Assembly (NCBI GenBank): GCA_029448655.1 | Contig: JACCLO010000039.1 | Location: forward strand, 36,118 to 100,117 | Direction: 5' to 3' | Length of the DNA stretch: 64,000 nucleotides | Source: Wolfiporia cocos | Taxonomy: Eukaryota; Basidiomycota; Agaricomycetes; Polyporales; Phaeolaceae | Shown here: in pieces, positions 53,550 to 64,000 of the stretch | Position numbering within the stretch: position 1 is the first letter of the stretch | Layout of the letters: every line of letters starts with the position of its first letter | Made by a program: the position numbers and the translations under genes | The notes under the pieces: generated by a model | What the model was told of the DNA's origin: nothing | Seen by the model: only the letters and a program-made list of their open reading frames with translations | Databases searched by the model: none

Positions 53550-54466
53550 CTGCGTCTGTGTCCATCTTGTCTTCATCCCGCCGCGGTGACAGCGTTGCGG
53601 TGCTCGCTCCTCTCGACGTGGTCCCGCTGAACACGAAGCAGCACGCGGCGCTATCGGGCTGGGACACGCTCCGTGGCCCACGGCGCGTGCTCTACGCCTT
53701 GCAGTCAGGTGTCCTGCGTCCCGTTTGCCGCGATCGGTCCCGCATATATAGTAACTCTTCATATGCACTCGCACTCACCCCCTGGAAGCATCCCTCGCAC
53801 ACGTAGTCTCGCCGACCGTCACGACGCTGCCCGCGATACACCTCTCCACGTCCTTCCCCTGCGCCCGGGCGCCACACGACGCAAACGGGCAGGCAGACTG
53901 GGAGGAGGACGTATCTGCGCTCTTTCAGTAGGCTGGAATGGCATGCCTACACGCACAGCGGTGAGCTGCGCCATCTCCCTTTCACACGCCGATCTCACCT
54001 CACTCACTCACCGCGGCAGGCCGCACGCTGGCGACGCTACCGACCCTTACGTTGCCGTCTACGCGCCGCCCGCGCCGGCGTCCGTCGCAGACGCGGTGCA
54101 CGTCCGGTGGACCGGCCTCCTCCACACGCCGTTTGTGACTGACGTCGCGACCGCGCTCATGTTCATCCCCTTCCCTTCCAATCCCTGCCCTCTCATAGCG
54201 GCTCGGTGCTGATTTATTGATATGGTAACTCCGGGCGCCGGGCGCCGGCCACACTTGCTGCTGTGACCGTGCACGGCGTCCCGACTGTGCCTGCGGCGTA
54301 TGTTCATGCTGATACTAAGAGGACGGTGCCGCTCGCGCCGTGGGCGGGGTCAGAGGACACGTGATGCTTGCTCCTTGGGAGGAACGAGGAGGGCCGGGAG
54401 GAGGAGGACGTGTGGACGCTGGCGGAGACTAGTGTGGGAAAATGGGACGAGCTGGTGGGTGGGTGA
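53550..54466 (+). CDS. probable RNase P/MRP subunit Rpp40-like protein (5' end unclear)
   Basis: Rpp40 is a protein subunit of RNase P/MRP, which processes tRNA and rRNA precursors. Pieces: RRGDSVAVLAPLDVVPLNTK, ALALTPWKHPSHT, DWEEDVSALF then AGMACLHAQR, an intron (GTGAGC...GGCAG, about 53962-54020), DATDPYVAVYAPPAPASVAD with VHVRWTGLLHTPFV, a further break, then VHGVPTVPAAYVHADTKRTV, and EEEDVWTLAETSVGKWDELV before TGA at 54464-54466. The spacing of the WxG, DPY-x-Y-xP-P-S, WTGLL-x-P-FV and VxGxPxxP blocks fits the Rpp40 C-terminal half as I know it. One stop in the ALFQ-stop-AG stretch implies an intron or a sequence error. The N-terminal third was not found in the 0.3 kb upstream. Confidence 0.45.
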
Positions 54467-54479
54467 TCGAATCCTCCTC

Positions 54480-55612
54480 CGAACCCCGGCCATAGGTTTC
54501 GACACTGATCGCAATATTGGTCTCCCACTCGAAGCTCAAGCGCTCACTATCCTCGCCAATCGAGACGTCATCCTCGAAGACTTCGAGCAGGTGCGGCACT
54601 ATTTCACGACGCCCCAGCTTCGCAGGTACCTCCTCTTCGATCAAATGCTTCGCGCCGGTCCGATCGACCTCGGGGAGTTCGCGCTGCCGGGTGGCTACGA
54701 AGCTTTACGGTCGCTATGGGCAGAGGATCTACGGTGCCCTCACCAGTTCTCGGAGTATGACTCCACTGCCAACACGACGATCGTTCACGGGCAGCCACTT
54801 CCCCCTGGGTTCTTCGATCCGCCGACTACCCCTCACGCCGAGGACAGGGACGCACTCACACCAGTGCAGATCGCTACGTGTGCCGGGCCAGCTGTGTTGA
54901 TTTCTTTTGCACACTCGTCTCGTTGCTGTCAGAGCTGAAAATAACAACGATTCTCGGAGACCGGCTCGACCCTTCGAGCATCAAGGCTGGTAAGACAACT
55001 CCAGGCTCCGACGGCAAAGAAGAGCGTGTTGTTCGAACACTTGGCAGGCGCGAGATCAGCGCCGAGCTCATTGTACGCATCCTCACTTTTTTGAGAATCA
55101 GCATCATGTACTCATGCTATTTTAAGCTACTTTGCACTGGTCAGAAATCTATTACCGATCTTGTCGCACGGGCAATTTCAGATGCAGTTATACTCGATGG
55201 ATCGAAGAAAGACTCATACGTGTCAAGCGAACAATGCAGGTCGCTGTCCCAAGTAATCCCGCTGCGCCCGACATGCTAGTAGATTCTGCCACGGAGGGTG
55301 GTGATGAACATTTGCACGTACCACATCCGCACTTATTCGCTAGGGATCAAGCAGACTCGTCAAACGACGACTTCGAGCAATTTACGCCTGGCCCTCCGAT
55401 GATCAAGACTACGCTCTGTCTCGTGAGCAACCCCCCCTCCCTCCTTTCCTAGTTGCTGTTTGGTGCCTCATAAGACTTCATTTATAGACTAAACAGCTAT
55501 ATGAGGTTGACGGAGAAGTGGGCGCGAAGATGGATGGGATGCCGGACTTGGAGGCGCATCGGATGTGGCAGTTCTATGGCGTTGAGACCGACGGAGACAA
55601 GATGTATGAGTG
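54480..55612 (+). CDS. unidentified gene or genes
   Basis: An open stretch with a protein-like composition reads RNIGLPLEAQALTILANRD, VILEDFEQVRHYFTTPQLRR and GPIDLGEFALPGGYEALRSL. It is followed by SLLSELKITTILGDRLDPSS, REISAELI with an intron (GTACGC...GTCAG), MQVAVPSNPAAPDMLVDSA, MIKTTLCL with an intron, and a last exon LYEVDGEVGAKMDGMPDLEA to MYE-stop near 55612. The exon/intron signals are good but I do not recognise the protein, and it may be two adjacent genes. Confidence 0.4.
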
Positions 55613-55983
55613 ATTGGCTCTCGTATGCATTGTTCGGACATTCTTGTCACTCTACGCCAGCTTTGGTTATGCTTCTTTCTTGTCTTGTACCATTATCGCA
55701 TACCTCGCCCTGAAGACAAACGAGCGGCAAGGGTGGCTACTTTCTGCTAATGAGAAATATCATATACCATACATATACCAGCTATGTTTGAAGCGTCCGC
55801 AGAAGCACAAGCTTGTATTCTGGACAACGTCGGCTCGAATCGGCGTCTTAATTCAGAGATGTCTAGTAGCGCGTGCGTTGCGTCGCGTCACGTATTTGTG
55901 ATGGATGTGACACTACGCGTTTCCGCGTCGCGCCTTGTTCTTGACAGCCATACTAGTTACTCCTTGTACACCCACCACTTGAA

Positions 55984-58900
55984 ATGTCTGCCTCCGATTC
56001 TCCTTTCAAATTGCTGCAGCAGACTATCTCAAAATCTCGCGCCAAGAATAGCAAAAGTCTAGCAGAGGCCCTCGAGAAGGTGTCCTCCCACCTCGTCTTA
56101 CTCGTAAGGCAGCTATTTGGGGCTCAGTGGATGTCTGTTCATCATCATATAGAATTTATCCACGATATCCGAGCAAGCATCCAAAGTGTTATCTCAGTGT
56201 CTGCGCAGGCCCCTTCTTCCCATATACTCTGCTTTTCCGCAGCCTGCCCTTGAAGCCGCTGCCGCGATTTTCTACAAGGTCTATCACGAGAAGGTTCTCC
56301 CAACTCTTAGAAAGCAGCAGAATGAGCAACAGGGGTTATGGGAAGGAGTGCTCAACTCTCTCTTGTCCGGTGTTCTCGTATGCTTTAGTTCGATGTTTAC
56401 GCTTTGTCCGGGAAGCTGACTATGTCCAGGATTTTCTCGATGAAAGTGAAAACGGTAATCTCCATCCCCATTCCCTTCTTCAGATGGGCTCATGGGTGCG
56501 CTAGACAAAGGCAAAAGTAGCAAAGCAAAGGACGTCATAGCAGCCACGCTTTTTCCCAATCTATGCGACATATGTTTCTCACCAACTGCTCCGATGATAA
56601 GTACTGGTTTACGATGCACTGTACGGTCTCTTACACCTTTATTTATGCGCCAAACTTACACTCATTTCGACATTACCAGGCATATACTCTTCTCGCCGAT
56701 TCTGCTGCGATGCATCACGCCAATCAACACACGCTTCGTGACGACCAAATCCTTGGAGGGTGAGCCTGATTCCATTTTACCTTACTATGCCGCATACCAT
56801 TTCTTGTGCGTAGTCGTCGCCTCGGAGCCACCATCTGGCGCACCAAAGGTAAGCTCTCTCGAAGCAGCGTCATGTCAGATTCCGATACCATGATCCAGAT
56901 TTCCTTCCTCTGGAGAGCTTGTTGACGCTATTTGCGCGTCTATTGCCTTCAACGAAGGGGGCTGCCTCCGGTCGCGCAAACCGTACTGCATTCATCCAGT
57001 CTGTGTTCAGCAAGTCGTCTCCCCCGGAAACCACCAGCATCGGACAAAAAGGTCACGGGGCTGCTTGAGAACGTGCCCTCGGAGGACTGGGACGTGACCT
57101 CACGGAAGATTGCCGAAGCACTGGCTGCTGGCGACCGGACTTTGTGAGTAACTTAAGCTGCCGTATTATCACGCTGACCGGCGCCATATAGCCCGCAGCC
57201 TTTTGCGATAGAAGAAGTCTGTGCCTGTGGGCAAACACAACGATGCGATAGGCTATATGTCGATCCCAAGGCAATACTCGTGAACATGCTCATAGAAGTG
57301 TGCCTTTTGACCTTATTCGATGTCCGTCATACGGCGAGCTGATTATATGTTCATACATCGATACAGGATAACCAATATGAATCCCTGACAATCTCATACA
57401 CTTCCATACACAAAATAGATATCCTGCGCGAGCGTTCTGGCGAGGAGAGGGTCGGCGCGCAGGTGCAAATTGTCATGTGCAGTCCTCCTATTCTCGGAGG
57501 AGAACCGATAACCTCTGGCATAGACGAAAGCGGCCCAGTTGTAACGTTTACTCTTACGAGCGGCGATCTGGACAGATTCGCAAATGCGTTGCGCGACAGA
57601 GGTCAAGTAAGAAAGCGTAGCTTATACTTTCTATCTGGTTTGCGAGTGCTGACACGGTATCGTAATGCAGGGACAGAAGTATAGAGAGATACTCCCACCG
57701 AAGCTATCACTAGCGACGTCGCCACTGGTTTTAGATTTTGACACCCAGGGCAAGCCGATGAAACAACTAAGCCAATCCGAGGTGCGCTAAATTGATCGCA
57801 TTCTTCCATGACTGATCTCCACTCACTAGAGGATTGAGAAAGTCCAACAATGTGAGTATCACACAATCCATAGCATCCGCGCTCATCAACACTGTCAACT
57901 TTCCGCTAGTCTACAATACCAACCAAAGCAGTGACGAACTCAGCTGCGGATCAGACCTTGATAACGCGACTAGTTCGAGATCTTCTGCTATCGACGAACG
58001 TCAGTCTATGAAATCTACGCCCCATATGCGTTCGAAAAATGTCCGAAGAGAAGCCTTTGGCGCAAGCGATGAGGAACTATGTGATCCATCTGACGTCGAC
58101 TCGGTTCTGCTGGCCCCGCCTCAACGTAGGCAACGGTCGGAAGGCCCTAGAGTAATCTCCACTAGGTCAGCCAAATCGTCCGAATCCCGACTTGCCGGGA
58201 AAACCCGCAAGTCGACCAATAACTCTGTTGCCGCCAAGGCCTACAAGAGAAAGCGAGATTCTACTGAGTGCAGCGAAGACGGTCCTAACTCAGATAAGCT
58301 GGCAGAGGACGCTGTTGCCAATAAACGATCCAAGACTTCCCCGACAGGTCGTAGCGCTCTTTGCACACCAGATCCTCCAGAGCGCACGGAATCTCAGGTG
58401 CTTCAGCCTCGTTCTACAGCGGCGACTAGGGCAACCAACAGATATCACGGCGAAAAGGAGAAAATATGTTCTCCTACCTCATGCTCCCACATGATTGACT
58501 ATGGTGCTCTACCCGAATCCGATCCATTTTCGTCTACTCGGAACACGTTGTCTCCTCTCACAGCTTTGTTTGCTCGTCGCAAGAAGGCCGACAATAAGCC
58601 TGCCCTGGAAAGCAAAGCCCCTCAGTCGAGCACGACCAAAGGTAGACCTCATAAAGCAAAGCTCTGGAAGACAAAACCGTCTCCGCCGGGCCCTATCATC
58701 TACCAGGGAGCCTCGGACGACGATCCGTTATGTGACAGGCATGAGCTATCTGACACGTTCGTCGAGGACGAACCTGTCGAAGAGACTAAGGAAAATCAAT
58801 CGGAAGTAAAAATCAAGACACACGCAAAGCATGTGGTCCCTGCTCTCGCAGCCAGTGCTTCGACAACGGACAAAAGGGTATGTTTGTTCTCTTGCGTTCT

Positions 58901-60366
58901 CGTGATTGATGAGAAAGCCATATCATGGTCGTGGACTACAGAGGGTCGAAATGTCGAACCCTGCCTTGCAAGAGAAAGCTCACCCATTGTCAGGTTCTAC
59001 CAACATTGCTAAGGCGCGTGTACCGTGACACTTTCTACGCCATACGCTAATACTAAAACAGTCCACAAGCAAAAAGAGAAATTGCGCCATGGGCCAACCT
59101 CACTTCTGAAGCCCCTCACAGATCTGCGACTGTAGACAACAGTACGAGCGGAGTTCCTGGTGTTCACCATGAAGAAACCATACAGCCTACACTGAATACT
59201 TTGGGATGCACATCTCTGTCCAAGAAGTCTATGTCATCATCCGCATCTGAAAGCCTCTTGACGGGATCTGGTAATGTTCATACAGGGCCTCTGCCTGAGG
59301 AGCCAGCCACCGCTGAAGATTCTATGTCAGACATCTCCGAAGTTGCCAACAAGGCGATACATGCGACCATAGCAGATTCCATGCTCGGAACGAATACCAC
59401 ACCAAGATCCGATCGTATACATTCTCCTGCTCCTCTCGTCATTCCCTCTCCGGAAAAGCTTGAGCAAACTGATTTTGAGTTGACGGAGGTAACATCTACC
59501 CCAATTGGCAAGGTTGTTGAGGTCGATGATTGTGCAGGAGACTCTGTCTCCACGAGAAAGACCCATCCTAGACATTCCGTTACCTTCGCGCCAGTCGTGG
59601 AAGAATGCGAACCGTTGCCGGAGTTGAACTTTGAGATTGGTTCTCGGAGTCAGCCCACATCGCTGAGCCCATACAAGCGAGAGAGGGCTACTGGTAAACT
59701 TATCCATAGATACAACGGCGCACTTCTGACTTTTGTTGTTAGTGTCACTGGGACTGCTGCTGCAGGATATTGAACACGAGCCTTTCATAGGGCGACGTGA
59801 ACGTGGCTCATTCCGGAAAACAAATATAACGGGTGCTGGGAACCGCTCGCGGTGCAAGGAAGCCACTGCAAATGTCCAAGACATCGAAGATGTTCTGCGG
59901 GAGTTGCATCAGGTGCCGTAGAAGCTGCTAAGGATATTGCGGTATGCTGAGTATGTGCTCGACCCTCGCAGGCTATTTTCGGCAAGATCACGGATCGCTT
60001 TGACAGCGTACGTGAAGAAGTGCACATTGATCGGAGTGCAATCCTCCGGGAGGCAGCGCAGGATCCTATGCACATGCGTGCGGATAGGTGTGTGCTGACT
60101 GCCCATACATACTTCGCATTCTTGCGGACCTGCTGATCCCTGTGAACGGCCACTGCAGTGTCGCCCACTTCAACCGCCTTATCGACCTCGAGGCCGAATA
60201 TGCGTCCTCTGGGCGTGCTGTCATTGACAGTTTGGAAGAGTTGCTTCGCGCAAATGAAGGGATATGCTGCAAAATAGAAGAGACGATAAAGAGCATCGAT
60301 CGTACAACACTCGTTGGAAGGATGCCGGTGGTCCTAGTGGAAATTCCCGCGAGCCTGAGACAGTGA
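55984..60366 (+). CDS. candidate meiotic chromosome-axis protein (Red1/SYCP2-like), multi-exon
   Basis: The start is MSASDSPFKLLQQTISKSRA at 55984. An alpha-helical repeat-like N-terminus follows (LSTISEQASKVLSQCLRRPL, LEAAAAIFYKVYHEKVLPTL, AYTLLADSAAMHHANQ, PLESLLTLFARLLPS). Next is a probable PH-like domain at 57190-57780 (CDRLYVDPKAILVNMLIE, YESLTISYTSIHKIDIL, VQIVMCSPPILGG, VVTFTLTSGDLDRFANALRD). A long Ser/Thr/Lys-rich disordered stretch with basic clusters (YKRKRD) runs to about 59700. The C-terminus is helical and probably coiled coil (KITDRFDSVREEV, then FNRLIDLEAEYASSGRAVID, SLEELLRANEGIC, IEETIKSIDR), with TGA at 60364-60366. This order (helical, PH-like, disordered, C-terminal coiled coil) is that of SYCP2 and Red1. 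The assignment is structural inference. One frame join near 57040 is unresolved. Confidence 0.5.
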
Positions 60367-61615
60367 AAGGAATACAACCATGTTATAGTAGAGAACGCGG
60401 TGAGTTCGCTCGATATCACAAACGCTCTAGTACAAATCATTGCATGTTGATCATCACATGCAGCTGTAGCATGAAACAGGAAACAAGACACAGCTGTATA
60501 CAAGCGATCGGTCCACGCACGCCTCAGAAGGGATAGTGTTAGTTTACATGACCATTGCAAGCGGAAGGTGATATGTGCAATGCATGTAACTCTCACCTAA
60601 CTACCGTCATCCGGCATTCGATACTCAAATAACTTGTTGTTCTAACAATGGTATGCCAATAACCCCGTGCAAAACCACCTAGCATTCCAACGCAGCATGA
60701 GGAAGCTAAAGTATTCGCCGTGACACCTCGCTACCCAGCTTCCTTTGTTCATACCGTCTCGATACAGAGCACCTTGTGTTATGCATCCATCGGGCTCATC
60801 TCGACCACTGTTGGGGCGCGGCCACTCCTCGCCGGTGTGGCACCCTTCTCTTCCCATCCCGCGCGCCACACTATCTTCCATTTTCCACACTCTCGTTGAA
60901 TGGTTACTTCTTCCATCATTGCCGAACACGCTCTCTGACACCCGTAACATAAGTTTATATCCAATGACGGCGACAGCCTGAGACATTGTTTCACGGCATT
61001 GCGGCGGGTCTCTTGGCACGGAAAGATTAGGTTTACTTCTCAATAAAATCGGCTATGAGCACAGCTGTGCACGCATCAAAGCACGCATTGGTGAGCCGAT
61101 TTGCTATCGACCTCCGCCATTATGTGGGCTGGAACTGCATCAGAATGGTGCCTGTGCGCAGCACACATGAAAGCGTGAAGGGGACTTGCTAGGTGCACCA
61201 TTCACGAAGGGTTCACGAGCCTAGACGATCATTGCGAGATGAACGGGCGTGGTGTCTCACTGTGCCTTGCGAACAAGTGCCTCGCTAGTGCAGATGCATT
61301 TGGGTGACGGGGATCGCGAGATGAACGGACTTCTCACTCTGAGTGCGAGTGAGTCGACTTCGTGATCGCGTACTAGCTTGCCGTGAATTGGAAGGGATTA
61401 ATATGGATCGTAAACGCCCAGCGCCACCGATGCCGCGAGTCGGCACACTGGTTTGTCAGCATGGGACCCTGGACACCATGCATATATGGTCACCGGAGCA
61501 CTGGTTGCCGTCCAGTGCAGCGTGGTGACTCTTGCTTACTGATAGGTAGACTCGCATCTCTCCTATTGACTGCCACCACCACAGCCCTCCCCCTCCCAAG
61601 CCCAAGCACGGTGTC
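60367..61615. other. unassigned intergenic region
   Basis: Frames up to 133 codons on the minus strand overlap the 3' side of the axis-like gene and lack protein features. No RNA gene or repeat end was seen. Confidence 0.35.
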
Positions 61616-62490
61616 ATGTCATCGGGTTTGAAACGTCCCAGTGACACCCCATCATCACCACGCAAGAAGCCGCGTCCTCAATACAAAACTCTAAAGAGCT
61701 TAGTCGAGGAGGCAGCCAAAAAGGTCAACCGCTTGATTGAACATGTAAAAAAAGAGATATTGCCGCTTCTGCAGGAGGAGGGTCTTGGTACAGTTGGTGC
61801 TAAGCTCGCTATGAGTATTATGGGACTTGTGGTCAGTGCAGCTTCTGCTCCTGGAGAGAAGGAGTTGGGTGAAATGCAGTACTTGGAAGTACATATCAAC
61901 ATCCCAGATGATTACCCAGATATGGCAAGTAGGCTTGCTATCTATTCCTGACGTCCCTAGTCCCAAGCTGACATGCACTCAAAAGAGTTACAACTGAATG
62001 ATTTGAATACACAATATGCGAACCTTGCCTTTTATTTCAGGGTACTGCTCAACTCCCTCCCTGCACCATCAGAATTTGCCAAGACGGACGTGTGGGCAGA
62101 CGTACAAAGAACCCGCGCAGCCATCTTATGTATGCGTCCCGTTGAAAAGAGCGGTGTGCCGATATGCACGCTCCACGATGTCTTTCGTCTTTTCCGAATT
62201 CGACTTGGCACAGACCTTTCTTCAGCCACCGATGACCCTATCGCGGTTGCCTCCATCCGTGCTGCCGCCTTATTGTGCAACGAGATGGGAAACCCGTTCG
62301 ACGATGAGAACGCACGCACAGCGAAATTTAACGAATGTGTTCAAGGACTGCTCCCTAACTTTAGGCTCAACCACAAATTTTTTCCCAAACTCGACCGTGC
62401 CGTATGCAAACCGGATGCAACGTTGTTCATGGACGAGGAGGAGATCTTCCCAGTTTGCCTGCGTGAGGACAAGCGTGAGGCGGGCGAAAC

Positions 62491-63189
62491 TGACACAGAC
62501 TAGACTGTGGGACTCACACTATAACCTTATAGACGACTTGAAGATGTTGCAGAAGGTTGGTGAGGAGGCTAGTGGGCGCAAGCAGAGATGGTATGTAACT
62601 GTGCGAATGCAGAGAACAAATCTAAGGCTTATCCGCAGTGATAGCCCTACTTATATACATGTTTTGTTTGGTTACCGGTAAGGGAGCCAAACATGAAGGT
62701 GGTCTGTGCGCAGACATAACTAATATGGTTTAGTCGTAAACTACCATAGACCATGTGCGCCGGTAATGGCCGCACCAGTAAGATCGTTTGTTTGGACCGT
62801 AGGTCCATGTTGTGGAAGTGGCTGTAGCTACGTTAGTAAGCCATGCATGTGATTATTATATTCCGGGATCGGGATATGAGTAATCGTAAGGTCATTGGCA
62901 TGTGATAACGAGCGGGCCGCTTATCCAATTGTACTGACATAGCCCGGTATCGGGATATGAGTAAGGCGCGTGACACCGGAGGTTAGTCCGCTGAGTCATT
63001 GACGCGTACAAGCGTGTTATGTACGTGTTGTTATGACAAGTGGACGTATACCGCGTTGTGTACGTGTTGTTTGGTTGCGTGTACGTGTAGACGGGCGCTT
63101 AGCAGCGTAAATGTCTACAAGGTTGTAGAAATACCAGATAAATAGGTAAAAATACGGGAAAAATAGTGGCATGTCCCAAATCTGTGACA
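62491..63189 (-). repeat. solo LTR (699 bp) in the nuclease-kinase gene
   Basis: TGACACAG to CTGTGACA, same length as the LTRs of the complete element at 21693-31691 but with scattered differences (for example AGATGTTGCAGAAGG where the others read AGGAGTTGCTGGAGG). The duplication GAAAC lies at 62486-62490 and 63190-63194. Confidence 0.96.
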
Positions 63190-63657
63190 GAAACTGGCTA
63201 TGACGTCTACATGCAAGTGGCGCACGACTACTCGATTGTGGTCAAAACTCTTCGATGTGCATGAAGGCGGGTGCACCAATGTTTCTCCCATGCTTGTTGG
63301 GTATGTACTTTGAACCAAACATACATGTTCTTGGGCGCCCTTATGATTATCACACAGGACCCCATCTGTCCATGCAGGGCGGTTTTTATGATGGAGAGGA
63401 TTACATAGTGGAACCACTAAGTGCAATGTATTGTATGCTACCAGACGTCACCAAAGAGCGACAGAATCAGCTCGCACGGTTGCTGTATGCGCTCGCTAAA
63501 GGAGTAGAGGAGCTGAAGGAGTACGTTGCCCAACACAATAATGCCACTGTGGGATCAGGTTAATGTCGTCCTACAGGCTGGCTTCATCAACCGCTGAACC
63601 ACCCTCATTCCCTTGTGGCACCCCTCAAATCTACTCATCCTGCACGCTGTATGCCGA

Positions 63658-63692
63658 CACCGCTGCCGACACCGCTGCCGACAAACCAAGCA
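63658..63692 (+). repeat. short tandem repeat GCCGACACCGCT in the nuclease-kinase gene
   Basis: The 12-nt unit occurs almost three times, encoding repeated ADTA. It keeps the frame, so it is a small in-frame length variant. Confidence 0.8.
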
Positions 63693-64000
63693 CTGGGACC
63701 CTCACATTCAAGAAGCCTCTTGTCGTCGATCTCAACAACCGAGTGCTGTTCACAGCAACGTTGTCGACGACCTCTGCACGGGAGAAGTTGCCGGAGCAGA
63801 CACCTGTGGTTGTCAAGCTTGTCAGCGGTTCCTATGGCGAAGACATACATCGACTTCTGGCGAAGGAAGGCCTCGTGCCTACCCTCCATGGGTGTGTCTG
63901 CTTGGAAGGTGCTCCTGTTGCCTACATCATGGACCACTTGGATGGGGATTGGAAGCGCTTACACGACCTCTTACTGATTTTAACCCCTCGTGCCGTAAGG

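Larger units (their letters stand above)
61616..64000 (+). pseudogene. PD-(D/E)XK nuclease plus protein kinase (Crinkler-like) gene, broken, runs off the window
   Basis: The N-terminus (MSSGLKRPSDTPSSPRKKPR) is basic, followed by a helical region (SLVEEAAKKVNRLIEHVKKE). After an intron near 61930-61980 comes LQLNDLNTQYANLAFYF, then ICTLHDVFRLFRIRLGTDL and a nuclease-like core: CKPDATLF followed by PVCLREDKREAGE (PD...ExK-like arrangement, with Glu and Lys in REDK). The solo LTR at 62491 interrupts it. GYDVYMQVAHDYSIVVK resumes at 63190; then a frame break gives APMFLPCLLGMYF. After a short intron, KKPLVVDLNNRVLF and PVVVKLVSGSYGEDIHRLL start a kinase N-lobe (VVK lysine), continuing GAPVAYIMDHLDGDW at the edge. 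Fungal nuclease-kinase proteins of this sort belong to the Crinkler-like class. Confidence 0.65.

Noticed and set aside
1..64000. CRISPR arrays, bacterial promoters, riboswitches or attachment sites
   Set aside because: The window is eukaryotic (spliced genes, LTR elements), and no regularly spaced repeat array was seen.

Overview
This window looks like a piece of an Agaricomycete (Basidiomycota) nuclear chromosome. Genes are built from many short exons with introns of about 35-65 nt. The repeats are Ty3/gypsy chromoviruses and MULE remnants, and the recognisable host genes are fungal: MSH4, a Red1/SYCP2-like axis gene, an Rpp40-like gene, a stand-alone adenylation-domain gene and a nuclease-kinase (Crinkler-like) gene. 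All calls come from reading the sequence; nothing was searched against a database.

Positions 1 to about 37.4 kb are a retrotransposon nest. An old Ty3/gypsy element (3.7-16.9 kb, + strand) lost its 5' end. Its pol gene is cut by a nested 6,053-bp non-autonomous element (6078-12130) and by a solo LTR (12219-13108), and its 3' LTR holds another solo LTR. A MULE transposase (- strand, scattered over 18.2-32.6 kb) was hit by several LTR insertions and by a complete 9,999-bp gypsy element (21693-31691) with identical 699-bp LTRs, a CAAAC target duplication and three open frames: a 307-aa novel ORF, Gag, and a 1,511-aa Pol ending in a chromodomain and a complete dUTPase domain. About a dozen further LTRs follow, many with exact 5-bp target duplications.

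The elements share cis signals that I could read directly. (1) Three families carry an 11-nt match between the LTR and the site next to the 5' LTR, at the same 2-nt spacing, as expected for Tf1-type self-priming. (2) A stem-loop with changing arms and a nearly constant loop sits beside the polypurine tract. (3) An inverted repeat with changing arms and a CTTAC-like loop lies just after the TATA box of most LTRs. (4) The non-autonomous element has no gag-pol but repeated stem-loop modules with compensatory changes. These together are the best candidate for an undescribed system.

From about 37.4 kb the window becomes mainly single-copy. 37.4-38.7 kb holds a Cys-rich gene broken by a solo LTR. 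39.2-43.1 kb holds an HpcH/HpaI-type aldolase and an adenylation-domain gene, both full of single-base frame breaks. 46.3-46.9 kb holds a small two-exon orphan gene, and 47.0-49.0 kb a gene of a family that seems restricted to basidiomycetes. 49.5-60.4 kb holds MSH4 (- strand, with an 8-nt microexon in its Walker A coding region), an Rpp40-like gene, an unidentified gene and a Red1/SYCP2-like gene, so two meiotic genes lie close together. 61.6-64.0 kb holds a PD-(D/E)XK nuclease-kinase gene interrupted by a solo LTR next to the nuclease active-site motif.
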